From assembly GCF_025465945.1 (NCBI RefSeq), contig NZ_JANLNW010000056.1:33430-97429 (forward strand): a DNA stretch of 64,000 nt. Reading direction: 5' to 3'. Origin of the DNA: Pseudomonas sp. 6D_7.1_Bac1. GTDB taxonomy: Bacteria > Pseudomonadota > Gammaproteobacteria > Pseudomonadales > Pseudomonadaceae. Below, in pieces: positions 1 to 8,820 of the stretch; the stretch's first letter is position 1, and every line of letters begins with the position of its first letter. The position numbers and the translations under genes are program-made. Below the pieces are notes generated by a model that was not told the origin of the DNA, made no database searches, and saw nothing but the letters and a program-made list of their open reading frames with translations.

Positions 1-330
1 GTGGGTCACTTCGACTTTGTGCTCGATCGGCAGACCATGGCAGTCCCAGCCCGGAACATAAGGCGCATCGAAACCCGAAAGGGTTTTCGAGCGGATGATC
101 ATGTCCTTGAGAATTTTGTTGAGCGCATGACCGATATGAATGGTGCCGTTGGCGTACGGAGGACCGTCGTGCAGAACGAACTTCGGACGATCCTTACCAA
201 TCTCACGCAACTTCTGGTACAGGCCAATGCTGTCCCAGCGCTGCAGAATCTGCGGTTCGCGCTGAGGCAGGCCGGCCTTCATTGGGAAGGCGGTGTCCGG
301 AAGGTTTAGCGTGGCTTTATAGTCGGTCAT
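1..330 (-). CDS. ileS: Isoleucyl-tRNA synthetase, N-terminal part
   Basis: Only the first 110 codons lie in the window; the gene continues past base 1. The product charges tRNA-Ile with isoleucine in the cytoplasm. The reading frame starts MTDYKATLNL and contains the class I signature HIGH at residues 65-68, preceded by the HDGPPYANG stretch typical of IleS. The start ATG at 330 lies 13 bases after the ribF stop, so ileS is most likely co-transcribed with ribF, the usual order in Pseudomonas. Identification is firm; nothing can be said about the editing or C-terminal domains. Confidence 0.96.
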   Translation of the reverse strand, partial: MTDYKATLNLPDTAFPMKAGLPQREPQILQRWDSIGLYQKLREIGKDRPKFVLHDGPPYANGTIHIGHALNKILKDMIIRSKTLSGFDAPYVPGWDCHGLPIEHKVEVTH

Positions 331-343
331 TTAAGGCTCTTCA

Positions 344-1282
344 TTAGCGATTGGCGCTAGGTGCGGCATAGGCACGGGCGGCGGCGACATCCGCATTGAT
401 CGCCGTCTTAAGCGCCTCCAGAGAGGCGAAACGCTGCTCTTCACGCAGCTTATGGTGGAAAACCACCGTCAAACGCCGGTCATACAAATCGCCGGCAAAA
501 TCTAGAATATGAACTTCAAGGTGGGCTTTGCCATCACCTTCGACCGTTGGCCGAACACCAATATTGGCGACGCCCGGCCAGGTCTTGCCGTCGACTTCGA
601 CGCTCACCAGGTAAACCCCGGTCAGCGGTACACGACGACGTTTGAGTTGCACGTTGGCCGTTGGCGTACCCAATTGGCGCGCCAGCTTCTGCCCGTGCAG
701 GACTCGTCCGGCAATCCGGAACGGATGACCGAGCAATCGCTCGGCCAAGGCAAAATCAGCCGCGGCCAGGGCATTACGCACCTGGGTGCTGCTGACACGC
801 AAACCGTCCAGTTCCACGGTCTGTGCCGCTTCGACGGTAAAACCCTGAACCGCTCCGGCCTGTTGCAGGAAATCGAAATCCCCTACCCGATCACAGCCAA
901 AACGGAAGTCGTCACCGACTTCCAGATGCTGCACGCCCAGGCCATCGACCAGAATGGTGTCGACGAACTCGGCGGCGCTGAGCTTGCTCAAGCGCTGATT
1001 GAAGGCCAGGCACAGAACCCGGTCGACACCCGCGTCGGCCAGCAATTGCAGCTTGTCGCGCAAACGCGCCAGACGGGCCGGAGCCGTGTCCGGGGCGAAA
1101 AATTCACGCGGCTGTGGCTCGAAAATCACCACGCAGCTGGGTACACCCAACTCGAGCGCACGCTCACGCAGCCGGGCCAGGATAGCCTGGTGACCACGGT
1201 GAACACCGTCAAAGTTGCCAATAGTGGCGACACAGCCCCGATGCTGGGGGCGCAGATTGTGGAGGCCTCGAACCAGCTGCAT
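344..1282 (-). CDS. ribF: Bifunctional riboflavin kinase / FAD synthetase
   Basis: A 312-residue protein that phosphorylates riboflavin to FMN and adenylates FMN to FAD. The N-terminal nucleotidyltransferase domain shows GNFDGVHRGH at residues 22-31. The C-terminal flavokinase domain carries the GTPTANV motif. Length fits the family. I chose the start MQLVRGLHNL; an in-frame ATG 18 bases upstream (MSKKRV, at 1300) is possible. A TATAAT hexamer on the minus strand at 1311-1316 sits just upstream and would leave only a very short leader for the longer form, which favours the start at 1282. I found no convincing -35 box. The gene lies between murJ and ileS in the same direction. Confidence 0.96.
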   Translation of the reverse strand: MQLVRGLHNLRPQHRGCVATIGNFDGVHRGHQAILARLRERALELGVPSCVVIFEPQPREFFAPDTAPARLARLRDKLQLLADAGVDRVLCLAFNQRLSKLSAAEFVDTILVDGLGVQHLEVGDDFRFGCDRVGDFDFLQQAGAVQGFTVEAAQTVELDGLRVSSTQVRNALAAADFALAERLLGHPFRIAGRVLHGQKLARQLGTPTANVQLKRRRVPLTGVYLVSVEVDGKTWPGVANIGVRPTVEGDGKAHLEVHILDFAGDLYDRRLTVVFHHKLREEQRFASLEALKTAINADVAAARAYAAPSANR

Positions 1283-1401
1283 AACGCGCTTCTTGCTCAT
1301 AAAGTGGTCGATTATAACCACACCCGGCGGCCGACGACAGGCAACACCGTAACCCAAAGTGATCGAACCGACAAAACCGACGCCCGACCCGTGATTATTG
1401 A

Positions 1402-2940
1402 TCAGTTCAGCGCCTTGCGATTGAAGTCCCGCAGACGGAAGCCCATCAACGCCAGCATACCGAAATAGGCCACTACACCGGCACCGACCAAAGCCCCCAG
1501 ACGCAGGAAGCGCTCCGGCATGTGCCCCTCGCCCCAGGCCGGCATGAAATGCATCAACCCCAGCAGAACCGCGGACATCACCGTCACTGCGACCACCAGC
1601 TTGAGCCCGAACATGCCCCAGCCTGGCTGCGGCTGATACATCTTCTGCTTGCGCAACTGATAGAACAACAAACTGGCATTGAGGCACGCGCCCCCGCTGA
1701 TGGCCAGGGCCAGACCGGCGTGTTTCAACGGGCCGATCAAGGCCAGGTTGAAGAGCTGAGTGACGACCAACGTGAAAATCGCGATTTTTACCGGCGTGCG
1801 AATGTTTTGTTGCGCATAGAAACCCGGCGCCAGCACTTTAATCACAATAATCCCAAGAAGACCGACCGAGTAAGCGACCAGAGCTCGCTGGGTCATCGAG
1901 GCATCAAACGCGCTGAACTGGCCGTACTGGAACAGCGAAACAGTCAGCGGCTCGGCCAGAATCCCCAGCGCCAGGGAACACGGCAGCACCAGCACGAAGC
2001 ACAGGCGCAGGCCCCAATCGAGAATTCGTGAGTACTCCTGGCGATCCTTGCTGGCGTAGGTCTTGGCCAGGGTGGGCAGCAAAATCGTCCCCAGCGCCAC
2101 ACCGAGAACACCGGATGGCAGCTCCATCAGACGGTCGGCGTAATACATCCAGGACACGGAACCTGCCACCAGAAATGAGGCGAAAATGGTGTTGATGATC
2201 AGCGAAATCTGGCTGACCGAGACTCCGAGGATCGCCGGCAGCATCTGTTTCAGCACACGCCAGACGCCGGTATCGCGCAGATTCAGGCGCGGCAACACCA
2301 ACATGCCGATTTTTTTCAGGTGCGGCAGTTGATAGAGCAGTTGCGCCAGGCCACCGGCCAGCACCGCCCAGCCCAGGGCCATGACCGGCGGATCGAAGTA
2401 CGGCGTCAGGAACACCGCGAAGATGATCATGCTGACGTTGAGCAGGGTCGGCACGAAGGCCGGCACCGAAAAACGGTTCCAGGTATTGAGGATCGCCCCG
2501 GCCAGCGAGGACAGCGAGATCAGCAATATATAGGGAAAAGTCACCCGCAACAGGCTGGAGGTCAGCTGGAATTTTTCCGGTGTGTTGGTAAAACCCGGGG
2601 CCGTGACCCAGATCACCCAAGGCGCCGCGATCATCCCGAGAATCGTCACCAGCGCCAGCACCAGCGTGAGCAAGCCTGAAACATAAGCGATGAACGTTCG
2701 TGTCGCCTCTTCGCCTTGCTGGCTTTTGTATTCCGCCAGAATCGGCACAAAGGCCTGGGAAAACGCCCCTTCGGCAAAGATCCGCCGCAGCAGGTTGGGC
2801 AGTTTGAAGGCAATAAAGAAGGCGTCTGTGGCCATCCCGGCGCCAAAAATACGTGCGACGAGCGTGTCACGGACGAACCCCAGAACCCGGGAAAGCATCG
2901 TGATAGAGCTGACGGCGGCCAACGATTTAAGCAGGTTCAT
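1402..2940 (-). CDS. murJ: Lipid II flippase MurJ
   Basis: A 512-residue polytopic membrane protein of the MVF/MOP superfamily that moves lipid II across the inner membrane for peptidoglycan synthesis. It begins MNLLKSLAAVSSITMLSRV, followed by the family's LGFVRDTLVARIFGAG segment. Hydrophobic segments recur along the whole length, compatible with 14 membrane helices. The start at 2940 was preferred over a 16-codon extension because the shorter form has the family's usual N-terminus and length. It heads the murJ-ribF-ileS run and is transcribed divergently from rpsT. Confidence 0.96.
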   Translation of the reverse strand: MNLLKSLAAVSSITMLSRVLGFVRDTLVARIFGAGMATDAFFIAFKLPNLLRRIFAEGAFSQAFVPILAEYKSQQGEEATRTFIAYVSGLLTLVLALVTILGMIAAPWVIWVTAPGFTNTPEKFQLTSSLLRVTFPYILLISLSSLAGAILNTWNRFSVPAFVPTLLNVSMIIFAVFLTPYFDPPVMALGWAVLAGGLAQLLYQLPHLKKIGMLVLPRLNLRDTGVWRVLKQMLPAILGVSVSQISLIINTIFASFLVAGSVSWMYYADRLMELPSGVLGVALGTILLPTLAKTYASKDRQEYSRILDWGLRLCFVLVLPCSLALGILAEPLTVSLFQYGQFSAFDASMTQRALVAYSVGLLGIIVIKVLAPGFYAQQNIRTPVKIAIFTLVVTQLFNLALIGPLKHAGLALAISGGACLNASLLFYQLRKQKMYQPQPGWGMFGLKLVVAVTVMSAVLLGLMHFMPAWGEGHMPERFLRLGALVGAGVVAYFGMLALMGFRLRDFNRKALN

Positions 2941-3108
2941 TGAAGAGTTTTTGCCTGTCGATAAACAGCAGGCGAACAAACCGCCCACTTATGCGATACT
3001 CCGCGCCGCAACAGCACAGAGCCAAAGCTCGCGAGTTTACAGGTCGCACGCCGGAAAGAAATATCCCGTCGCTCTCACCTACCACTTAGCGGAACGTCTC
3101 AACCGCCC

Positions 3109-3137
3109 TTGACAAGACTTCAACTCATCGGCATGAT
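3109..3137 (+). promoter_or_regulatory. Probable sigma-70 promoter of rpsT
   Basis: A perfect -35 hexamer TTGACA at 3109-3114 is followed after exactly 17 bases by CATGAT at 3132-3137, a 4-of-6 match to the -10 consensus. It points at rpsT, whose GTG start is about 50 bases downstream. This is a sequence match only. Confidence 0.6.
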
Positions 3138-3190
3138 TCGCGGCCTATTTTGTTTGCTATTTCCTAAAAAGTCTTTCGAGGAGCTCGACG

Positions 3191-3469
3191 GTGGCCAACA
3201 CACCTTCCGCCAAAAAACGTGCAAAACAGGCTGAGAAGCGTCGCAGCCACAACGCCAGCCTGCGTTCCATGGTTCGTACCTACATCAAGAATGTAGTTAA
3301 AGCCATCGACGCAAAAGACGCTGAAAAAGCGCAAGCTGCTTACGTTCTGGCCGTGCCAGTTATCGACCGCATGGCCGATAAAGGCATCATCCACAAGAAC
3401 AAAGCTGCTCGCCATAAGAGCCGCCTGAATGGCCACGTCAAGGCTCTGAACGTTGCCGCTGCTGCCTAA
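3191..3469 (+). CDS. rpsT: 30S ribosomal protein S20
   Basis: A 92-residue basic protein that binds 16S rRNA in the small subunit. It starts MANTPSAKKRAKQAEKRR, the standard S20 N-terminus, and has the usual length. The start codon is GTG, a known feature of rpsT in several bacteria, with the purine-rich GAGGAG ribosome binding site just upstream. The gene stands alone, with its own promoter and terminator, divergent from murJ. Confidence 0.98.
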   Translation: MANTPSAKKRAKQAEKRRSHNASLRSMVRTYIKNVVKAIDAKDAEKAQAAYVLAVPVIDRMADKGIIHKNKAARHKSRLNGHVKALNVAAAA

Positions 3470-3485
3470 GCGACACGCTCATTAA

Positions 3486-3516
3486 AAAACCGACCCCAGG
3501 GTCGGTTTTTTATTGC
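3486..3516 (+). terminator. Rho-independent terminator after rpsT
   Basis: The arms CCGACCC and GGGTCGG form a stem with a very short loop, followed by a T-run, 17 bases after the rpsT stop. Flanking A and T runs could let it work in both directions. Confidence 0.9.
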
Positions 3517-3545
3517 CTGCGATTTGGTGAATACAGCGCAAAAAA

Positions 3546-3637
3546 ATGTGGGAGCGAGCCTGCTCGCGATGAGGTCGTAACATTCTACATCATTGTTGAC
3601 TGCTATACCGCCATCGCGAGCAGGCTCGCTCCCACAT
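3546..3637. repeat. Inverted REP pair (GTGGGAGCGAGC type)
   Basis: TGTGGGAGCGAGCCTGCTCG at the left is repeated in reverse orientation at the right end, separated by about 40 bases. This is the REP doublet layout typical of P. fluorescens genomes. It lies between the convergent genes rpsT and creA. Confidence 0.9.
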
Positions 3638-3652
3638 TGGATCTCCACTAAC

Positions 3653-4117
3653 TTACTGATTGTGCGTCCACGGCAAAATCGGAATCGCGGTCACGGCATT
3701 CTGCGGGCTGCCTTCGATCAGGCGGTCGCTGTAGACCAGGTACACCAGGGTATTGCGCTTCTTGTCGAGGAAACGCACCACCTGCATGGTCTTGAACACC
3801 AGGGACGTACGCTCCTTGAATACCTCTTCACCATCCTTAAGCTCACCCTTGAAGCTGATCGGCCCGACTTGACGGCAAGCGATAGACGCTTCCGCCCGAT
3901 CCTCAGCCAACCCAAGACCACCCTTCACGCCACCCGTCTTGGCTCGCGACAGGTAGCAGGTCACCCCATCGACCTTCGGATCATCGAAAGCCTCGACGAC
4001 GATACGATCATTCGGCCCAACGAATTTGAACACGGTCGATACCTGACCGATTTCTTCCGCCGAAGCCAGCAGCGGCATCGCCAGCAGCAACCCCAACAAT
4101 CCTTTTGCCATGCGCAT
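3653..4117 (-). CDS. creA: CreA family periplasmic protein
   Basis: A 154-residue protein of the CreA family (DUF1131-like), whose role is not established. It begins with a signal peptide: MRMAKG, a hydrophobic stretch, then an ASA cleavage-like site near residue 20. The mature part contains the conserved DPKVDGVTCYLSRAKTGG segment of CreA. The start at 4117 has AAGGAA eight bases upstream; the second ATG, two codons in, is an alternative. The gene follows proB after 11 bases, so it is probably the last gene of the rplU-rpmA-obgE-proB-creA direction. Confidence 0.92.
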   Translation of the reverse strand: MRMAKGLLGLLLAMPLLASAEEIGQVSTVFKFVGPNDRIVVEAFDDPKVDGVTCYLSRAKTGGVKGGLGLAEDRAEASIACRQVGPISFKGELKDGEEVFKERTSLVFKTMQVVRFLDKKRNTLVYLVYSDRLIEGSPQNAVTAIPILPWTHNQ

Positions 4118-4128
4118 TCGCGTTTTCC

Positions 4129-5250
4129 TTAAACCAGAATCAGGTTATCGCGATGAACCAGTTCCGGTTCCGCCATGTAACCCAACAGACCGACAATCGC
4201 TTCAGACGATTGACCGATGATTTTTTGCGCTTCAAGCGCACTGTAGTTGGCCAGGCCACGAGCGATCTCACGACCGTCCGGCGCCACGCACACCACCATT
4301 TCGCCACGACGGAAGCTACCCTGAACCAGCTTTACACCCACCGGTAGCAAACTTTTATTGCCCTGAGACAACGCAGCCACCGCGCCCTCGTCCAGCACCA
4401 GCGTGCCGCGGGTCTGCAAGTGCCCGGCCAGCCACTGCTTGCGCGCCGCCAGCAGGCCGCGCTCAGGCGACAGCAAGGTGCCGATGCGCTCGCCTGCCTT
4501 CAAACGGTCCAGCACACGCTCCAGACGCCCACCCACGATAATCGTGTGAGCCCCGGAACGCGCCGCCAGGCGCGCCGCGCGCAACTTGGTCTGCATGCCG
4601 CCACGACCGAGCGCGCCGCCAGTGCCGCCCGCAACTGCGTCCAGTGCCGGATCATCGGCTCGCGCTTCGTAAATCAGCTTGGCATCGGGATTGTTACGCG
4701 GATCAGCGTCGAACATGCCGTCACGATCAGTGAGAATCACCAACAGATCAGCCTCGACCAGGTTGGCTACCAGCGCCGCCAGCGTGTCGTTGTCGCCGAA
4801 ACGGATTTCGTCGGTGACCACCGTGTCGTTCTCGTTGATCACCGGAATGACCTTGAGCTCGACCAGCGCACGCAAGGTGCTGCGGGCGTTCAGGTAACGC
4901 TTGCGGTCGGACAAGTCATCGTGAGTCAGGAGAATCTGCGCCGTGTGCCGGCCATGCTCGGCAAAGCTCGACTCCCAGGCCTGCACCAACCCCATCTGAC
5001 CGATCGCGGCAGCCGCCTGCAACTCATGCATCGCACTGGGTCGTACGGTCCAGCCAAGGCGACTCATGCCTGCCGCCACTGCCCCCGAGGACACCAGCAC
5101 CAGCTCGACACCCGCCTCATGCAGCGCGACCATCTGCTCAACCCAGACACCCATTGCCGCGCGATCCAGACCCTTGCCGTCAGCCGTCAGCAAAGCGCTG
5201 CCGATCTTCACGACCCAACGCTGCGCACCTGTCACCTTGCTCCGCATCAT
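4129..5250 (-). CDS. proB: Glutamate 5-kinase
   Basis: A 373-residue cytoplasmic enzyme that phosphorylates glutamate in the first step of proline synthesis. The N-terminal amino-acid kinase domain (about residues 1-255) begins with WVVKIGSALL and contains SSGAVAAG and the INENDTV motif. The C-terminal part (about 275-360) is a PUA domain. Length matches two-domain ProB. A double ATG leaves the exact start uncertain by one codon. It sits downstream of obgE beyond a hairpin terminator, so it may have a promoter of its own. Confidence 0.97.
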   Translation of the reverse strand: MMRSKVTGAQRWVVKIGSALLTADGKGLDRAAMGVWVEQMVALHEAGVELVLVSSGAVAAGMSRLGWTVRPSAMHELQAAAAIGQMGLVQAWESSFAEHGRHTAQILLTHDDLSDRKRYLNARSTLRALVELKVIPVINENDTVVTDEIRFGDNDTLAALVANLVEADLLVILTDRDGMFDADPRNNPDAKLIYEARADDPALDAVAGGTGGALGRGGMQTKLRAARLAARSGAHTIIVGGRLERVLDRLKAGERIGTLLSPERGLLAARKQWLAGHLQTRGTLVLDEGAVAALSQGNKSLLPVGVKLVQGSFRRGEMVVCVAPDGREIARGLANYSALEAQKIIGQSSEAIVGLLGYMAEPELVHRDNLILV

Positions 5251-5326
5251 CTTCCAACCTATGCCGGCGAGCGGCGCGACCCAGCGCCACCCATGCGATT
5301 ATTCGTAGTTGTTTTTTACAGATACT

Positions 5327-5351
5327 AAAACGCCGCTCAGTGAGCGGCGCT
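5327..5351 (-). terminator. Hairpin terminator between obgE and proB
   Basis: On the minus strand the sequence GCGCCGCTCACTGAGCGGCG ends in TTTTAG: an 8-bp GC-rich stem with a tight loop, directly after the obgE stop. It would end or attenuate transcription before proB. Confidence 0.8.
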
Positions 5352-5370
5352 TGTAGTTTACTGCAACGAA

Positions 5371-6594
5371 TCAGTCGCGGACGTAAATGATTTCCGGACC
5401 GTCTTCATCATCCACATCTTCTTCGTCCCAGTCATCGTCACCGATGTCGTGGACCGACTTCACGCCGCTACGGCGCAGAGCACGCTGGTCATCCAGGGCC
5501 TGCAACTGAGCACGGGCTTCGTCCTCGATGCGCTGATCGAGATCAGCCAGCTCTTCCTTGTAGACAGGGTCGTTAGCCAGACGATCTGCACGATCTTCCA
5601 GGTAACGCATGATGTCGCGCGTCAGGCGCTCAGTGCCATCTTTGGCAATGGCCGAGATCACGTAGACCGGACCGGTCCACTCCAGACGATCAACGATTTC
5701 CTTGACCCGCTCCTCGTGCTCTTCTTCGAGGATCTGGTCGCACTTGTTCAGCACCAGCCAGCGATCACGCTCAGCCAGGGACGGGCTGAACTTGGTCAGC
5801 TCGCTGACGATCACTTCGGCAGCATCTGGAGCACTGGTGTCATCCAGCGGCGCCATGTCGACGAGGTGCAGCAACAGACGAGTACGCGACAAGTGCTTGA
5901 GGAAGCGAATCCCCAGGCCAGCACCGTCGGAAGCGCCTTCGATCAGACCCGGAATGTCGGCAATAACAAAGCTTTTCCAGCGATCGACGCTGACCACACC
6001 CAGGTTTGGCACCAGCGTGGTGAACGGATAATCGGCAACTTTCGGCTTGGCCGCCGACACCGAACGGATAAAGGTACTTTTACCGGCATTCGGCAAGCCC
6101 AGCAGACCGACATCGGCCAACACCTTCATTTCCAGCTTGAGATCACGCTGCTCGCCCGGCTTGCCCGGCGTAGTCTGGCGCGGAGCGCGGTTGGTACTGG
6201 ATTTGAAACGGGTGTTACCCAGACCGTGCCAGCCGCCATGAGCTACCAGCAGACGCTGACCGGCCTTGGTCAGGTCGCCAATGACTTCTTGCGTGGCCGA
6301 GTCAATGACCGTGGTACCGACCGGAACCCGCAGCACCAGCTCTTCACCTTTTTTACCGGTGCAATCAGTGCTGCCACCGTTGGCGCCGCGCTCGGCATCG
6401 AAGTGCCGGGTGTAACGGTAGTCGACCAGGGTGTTGAGGTTTTCGTCGGCGATCATGTAGACCGAGCCGCCGTCACCACCGTCACCGCCGTTAGGACCGC
6501 CGTTTTCGATGAATTTTTCCCGACGGAAACTCATGCAACCATTGCCGCCGTCGCCAGCCTTTACTCGAATCGATACTTCATCAACAAACTTCAT
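5371..6594 (-). CDS. obgE: Obg family GTPase
   Basis: A 407-residue GTPase involved in 50S ribosome maturation and growth control. The glycine-rich Obg fold occupies about residues 1-158 (MKFVDEVSI, GGNGCMSFRREKF, GGDGGDGG). The G domain follows, with GLPNAGKST as P-loop, DIPGLIEGA as G3 and NKCD as G4. The C-terminal tail is acidic and ends in a run of Asp and Glu. It lies after rpmA in the classic rplU-rpmA-obgE order; the 195-base gap to rpmA contains a terminator. Confidence 0.98.
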   Translation of the reverse strand: MKFVDEVSIRVKAGDGGNGCMSFRREKFIENGGPNGGDGGDGGSVYMIADENLNTLVDYRYTRHFDAERGANGGSTDCTGKKGEELVLRVPVGTTVIDSATQEVIGDLTKAGQRLLVAHGGWHGLGNTRFKSSTNRAPRQTTPGKPGEQRDLKLEMKVLADVGLLGLPNAGKSTFIRSVSAAKPKVADYPFTTLVPNLGVVSVDRWKSFVIADIPGLIEGASDGAGLGIRFLKHLSRTRLLLHLVDMAPLDDTSAPDAAEVIVSELTKFSPSLAERDRWLVLNKCDQILEEEHEERVKEIVDRLEWTGPVYVISAIAKDGTERLTRDIMRYLEDRADRLANDPVYKEELADLDQRIEDEARAQLQALDDQRALRRSGVKSVHDIGDDDWDEEDVDDEDGPEIIYVRD

Positions 6595-6745
6595 AACAAA
6601 ACGCCTCTCGCCATACGGACGAGCCGAAAAACACTAAGACATAAGACTCTTGCAAAAATGAGCGCAGCGACCTCAATCAACGACCGCACAATCCAGCGCC
6701 GGCAGCCCATACAAACAGTTTTGCAAGAGACTCACCCCACAAACG

Positions 6746-6774
6746 AAAAAGCCCCGTCGCAAGACAGGGCTTTT
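6746..6774 (-). terminator. Terminator after rpmA
   Basis: On the minus strand, AAAAGCCCTGTC-TTGC-GACGGGGCTTTTT forms a stem-loop with a T-run, 16 bases past the rpmA stop. Readthrough would be needed for obgE expression from the rplU promoter. Confidence 0.85.
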
Positions 6775-6789
6775 CCAGCAACTACGTAA

Positions 6790-7065
6790 TTATGCCGCGA
6801 CGACTGCAGTCTTCGGGACAATGCTCACGTAACGACGACCGAAGGCGCCTTTTACTTCGAACTTGATCACGCCGTCGATTTTAGCGAACAGAGTGTGATC
6901 CTTGCCCATGCCAACGCCGTAGCCAGCGTGGAATTGGGTGCCGCGCTGACGCACGATGATGTTGCCCGGAATGATAACCTGGCCGCCATACATCTTCACG
7001 CCAAGGCGTTTGGCTTCTGAGTCGCGACCGTTACGGGTACTACCACCAGCTTTTTTGTGTGCCAT
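6790..7065 (-). CDS. rpmA: 50S ribosomal protein L27
   Basis: A 91-residue protein beginning MAHKKAGGSTRNGRDSEAK, the standard L27 N-terminus, whose flexible tail reaches toward the peptidyl transferase centre. It is 35 bases downstream of rplU and ends before a strong terminator. Length and conservation leave no doubt about identity. Confidence 0.98.
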   Translation of the reverse strand: MAHKKAGGSTRNGRDSEAKRLGVKMYGGQVIIPGNIIVRQRGTQFHAGYGVGMGKDHTLFAKIDGVIKFEVKGAFGRRYVSIVPKTAVVAA

Positions 7066-7100
7066 GAGTTCAATTCTCCTAGTGAGGAATTAGGCTGAAA

Positions 7101-7415
7101 TTAAGCCTGAATACCGGTGATTTTGATCTCGGTGTACCACTGGCGGTGGCCCATACGCTTCATGTGGTGCTTACGACGACGGAACTTGATGATGCGGACT
7201 TTATCGTGACGACCTTGGGAGATCACTTCAGCCACAACGGTAGCGCCAGCAACAACTGGAGCACCGATATTCACGTCATCGCCATTGGCGACCAACAGAA
7301 CGCGATCAAAAGTTACGGATTCGCCGGTAGCGATTTCCAGTTTCTCGATCTTCAGGTATTCACCTGGGGCGACCTTGTATTGCTTGCCACCAGTAACGAT
7401 TACTGCGTACGACAT
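7101..7415 (-). CDS. rplU: 50S ribosomal protein L21
   Basis: A 104-residue protein beginning MSYAVIVTGGKQYKVAPGEY and containing the basic FRRRKHHMKRMGHRQ segment of L21, which binds 23S rRNA. The start at 7415 has GGAG nine bases upstream and gives the usual length; the frame stays open for 20 more codons but without homology. First gene of the rplU-rpmA pair, divergent from ispB as in many Gammaproteobacteria. Confidence 0.98.
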   Translation of the reverse strand: MSYAVIVTGGKQYKVAPGEYLKIEKLEIATGESVTFDRVLLVANGDDVNIGAPVVAGATVVAEVISQGRHDKVRIIKFRRRKHHMKRMGHRQWYTEIKITGIQA

Positions 7416-7547
7416 GGTATTTCTCCGATAATCCTGCTCACCCAGCTCTTTATAAGAAGAGGTATTGGCTGGCATGGCTGCATGGGATGGAACGACCCAA
7501 ATGCAATTGCGTAAGGCAGGTGCTGCCCAGGAAGTTCAGGGTGCGCG

Positions 7548-7576
7548 ATTGTACGCAAGGCACGAGCACGTTGCAA
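7548..7576 (-). promoter_or_regulatory. Probable sigma-70 promoter of rplU
   Basis: On the minus strand TTGCAA (7571-7576) and TACAAT (7548-7553) are separated by exactly 17 bases. Transcription would begin near 7541 and give rplU a leader of about 125 bases. Confidence 0.7.
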
Positions 7577-7655
7577 GTGGCCTTCCATCGCGCCTTGACA
7601 CCTGCTGACGTGGGTCCTAGCATGCCGCGCAACCCTTCTGGAGCAACTGTCGCTG

Positions 7656-8624
7656 ATGCAACCCCAAGCTTTCTACCGCGCGGTGGCGGACGACTTTAAC
7701 GCCGTCGACGGCATCATCAAGAAGCAGCTGACTTCCCGAGTGCCGCTGGTATCGAAAATCGGCGACTACATTACCTCGGCTGGCGGTAAACGCCTGCGTC
7801 CTTTATTAGTGTTGCTGTGTGGCAAGGCCCTGGGTCGCGAAGGCGACGACATGCGCCTGCTGGCCGCCACCATCGAGTTCCTGCACACCGCCACGCTGCT
7901 GCACGACGATGTGGTCGACATGTCCGGCATGCGCCGTGGCCGTTCGACCGCCAACGCCATGTGGGGCAACGCCCCGAGCGTGCTGGTCGGTGACTTCCTG
8001 TACTCGCGCTCGTTCGAGATGATGGTCGAACTGGGCTCGATGCCCGTGATGAAGATTCTCTCGCAAGCCACGCGGATCATTGCTGAAGGCGAAGTCCTGC
8101 AACTGTCCAAAGTGCGCGACGCCAGCACCACCGAAGAAACCTACATGGAAGTTATCCGCGGCAAAACCGCGATGCTTTTCGAGGCTTCGACCCACAGTGC
8201 CGCAGCCCTGGCCGGCGCTACGCCGGAACAGAGCGAAGCCTTGCGCACTTTTGGTGACCATCTTGGCGTGGCCTTCCAACTGGTCGACGACCTGCTCGAC
8301 TACCGTGGCGACGCGGAAACCCTGGGCAAGAACGTCGGCGACGACCTGGCCGAAGGCAAACCGACCCTACCGCTGATCTACACCATGCGCGAAGGCACAC
8401 CGGAGCAAGCGGCACTGGTGCGCCAGGCGATTCAGAAAGGCGGCATCGAAGACCTGGAAAGCATCCGCGCTGCCGTGGAAGCCTCGGGCTCTCTGGACTA
8501 CACCGCACAGCTGGCCCGCGATTACGTGGCCCGCGCGATCAAATGCCTCGAAATGCTGCCCGCCAGCGAATACCGGGATGCACTGGTCGAACTGAGCGAG
8601 TTTGCGGTCGCCCGCACGCACTGA
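7656..8624 (+). CDS. ispB: Octaprenyl diphosphate synthase
   Basis: A 322-residue trans-polyprenyl diphosphate synthase that makes the side chain of ubiquinone. Both aspartate-rich motifs are present: DDVVD at residues 84-88 and DDLLD at 211-215, along with GGKRLRP near residue 43. The product chain length cannot be read from sequence with certainty; Pseudomonas uses ubiquinone-9, so solanesyl diphosphate is possible. The gene is divergent from rplU. Confidence 0.95.
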   Translation: MQPQAFYRAVADDFNAVDGIIKKQLTSRVPLVSKIGDYITSAGGKRLRPLLVLLCGKALGREGDDMRLLAATIEFLHTATLLHDDVVDMSGMRRGRSTANAMWGNAPSVLVGDFLYSRSFEMMVELGSMPVMKILSQATRIIAEGEVLQLSKVRDASTTEETYMEVIRGKTAMLFEASTHSAAALAGATPEQSEALRTFGDHLGVAFQLVDDLLDYRGDAETLGKNVGDDLAEGKPTLPLIYTMREGTPEQAALVRQAIQKGGIEDLESIRAAVEASGSLDYTAQLARDYVARAIKCLEMLPASEYRDALVELSEFAVARTH

Positions 8625-8634
8625 GACTGCCCTT

Positions 8635-8739
8635 TGTGGGAGCAGCCGGGCGGCGCTCCGTTTGCTCGCGATAGCGGACTGACAGTCAACACTCATGTTG
8701 AATGTTAAATCGGCATCGCGAGCAGGCTCGCTCCCACAG
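8635..8739. repeat. Inverted REP pair, left copy degenerate
   Basis: The right arm is a regular ATCGCGAGCAGGCTCGCTCC unit. The left arm begins GTGGGAGCAGCCGGGCGGCG and regains the consensus at GCTCGCGAT, so its core is altered. It lies directly after ispB. Confidence 0.75.
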
Positions 8740-8820
8740 GTTTATCGTCGCTGCGCCCCCTCTCGTACAAAACCCTATATAATGTGCGCTTTTTAGCCAT
8801 CCTGAACTCAAGGAGCCTTA

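Noticed and set aside
509..1468. 319-codon open frame opposite ribF
   Set aside because: Antisense shadow; ribF motifs on the other strand are decisive.
4420..5328. 302-codon open frame opposite proB
   Set aside because: Antisense shadow of proB, no recognisable product.
5449..6789. 446-codon open frame opposite obgE
   Set aside because: Antisense shadow of obgE; no homology and composition typical of a mirrored frame.
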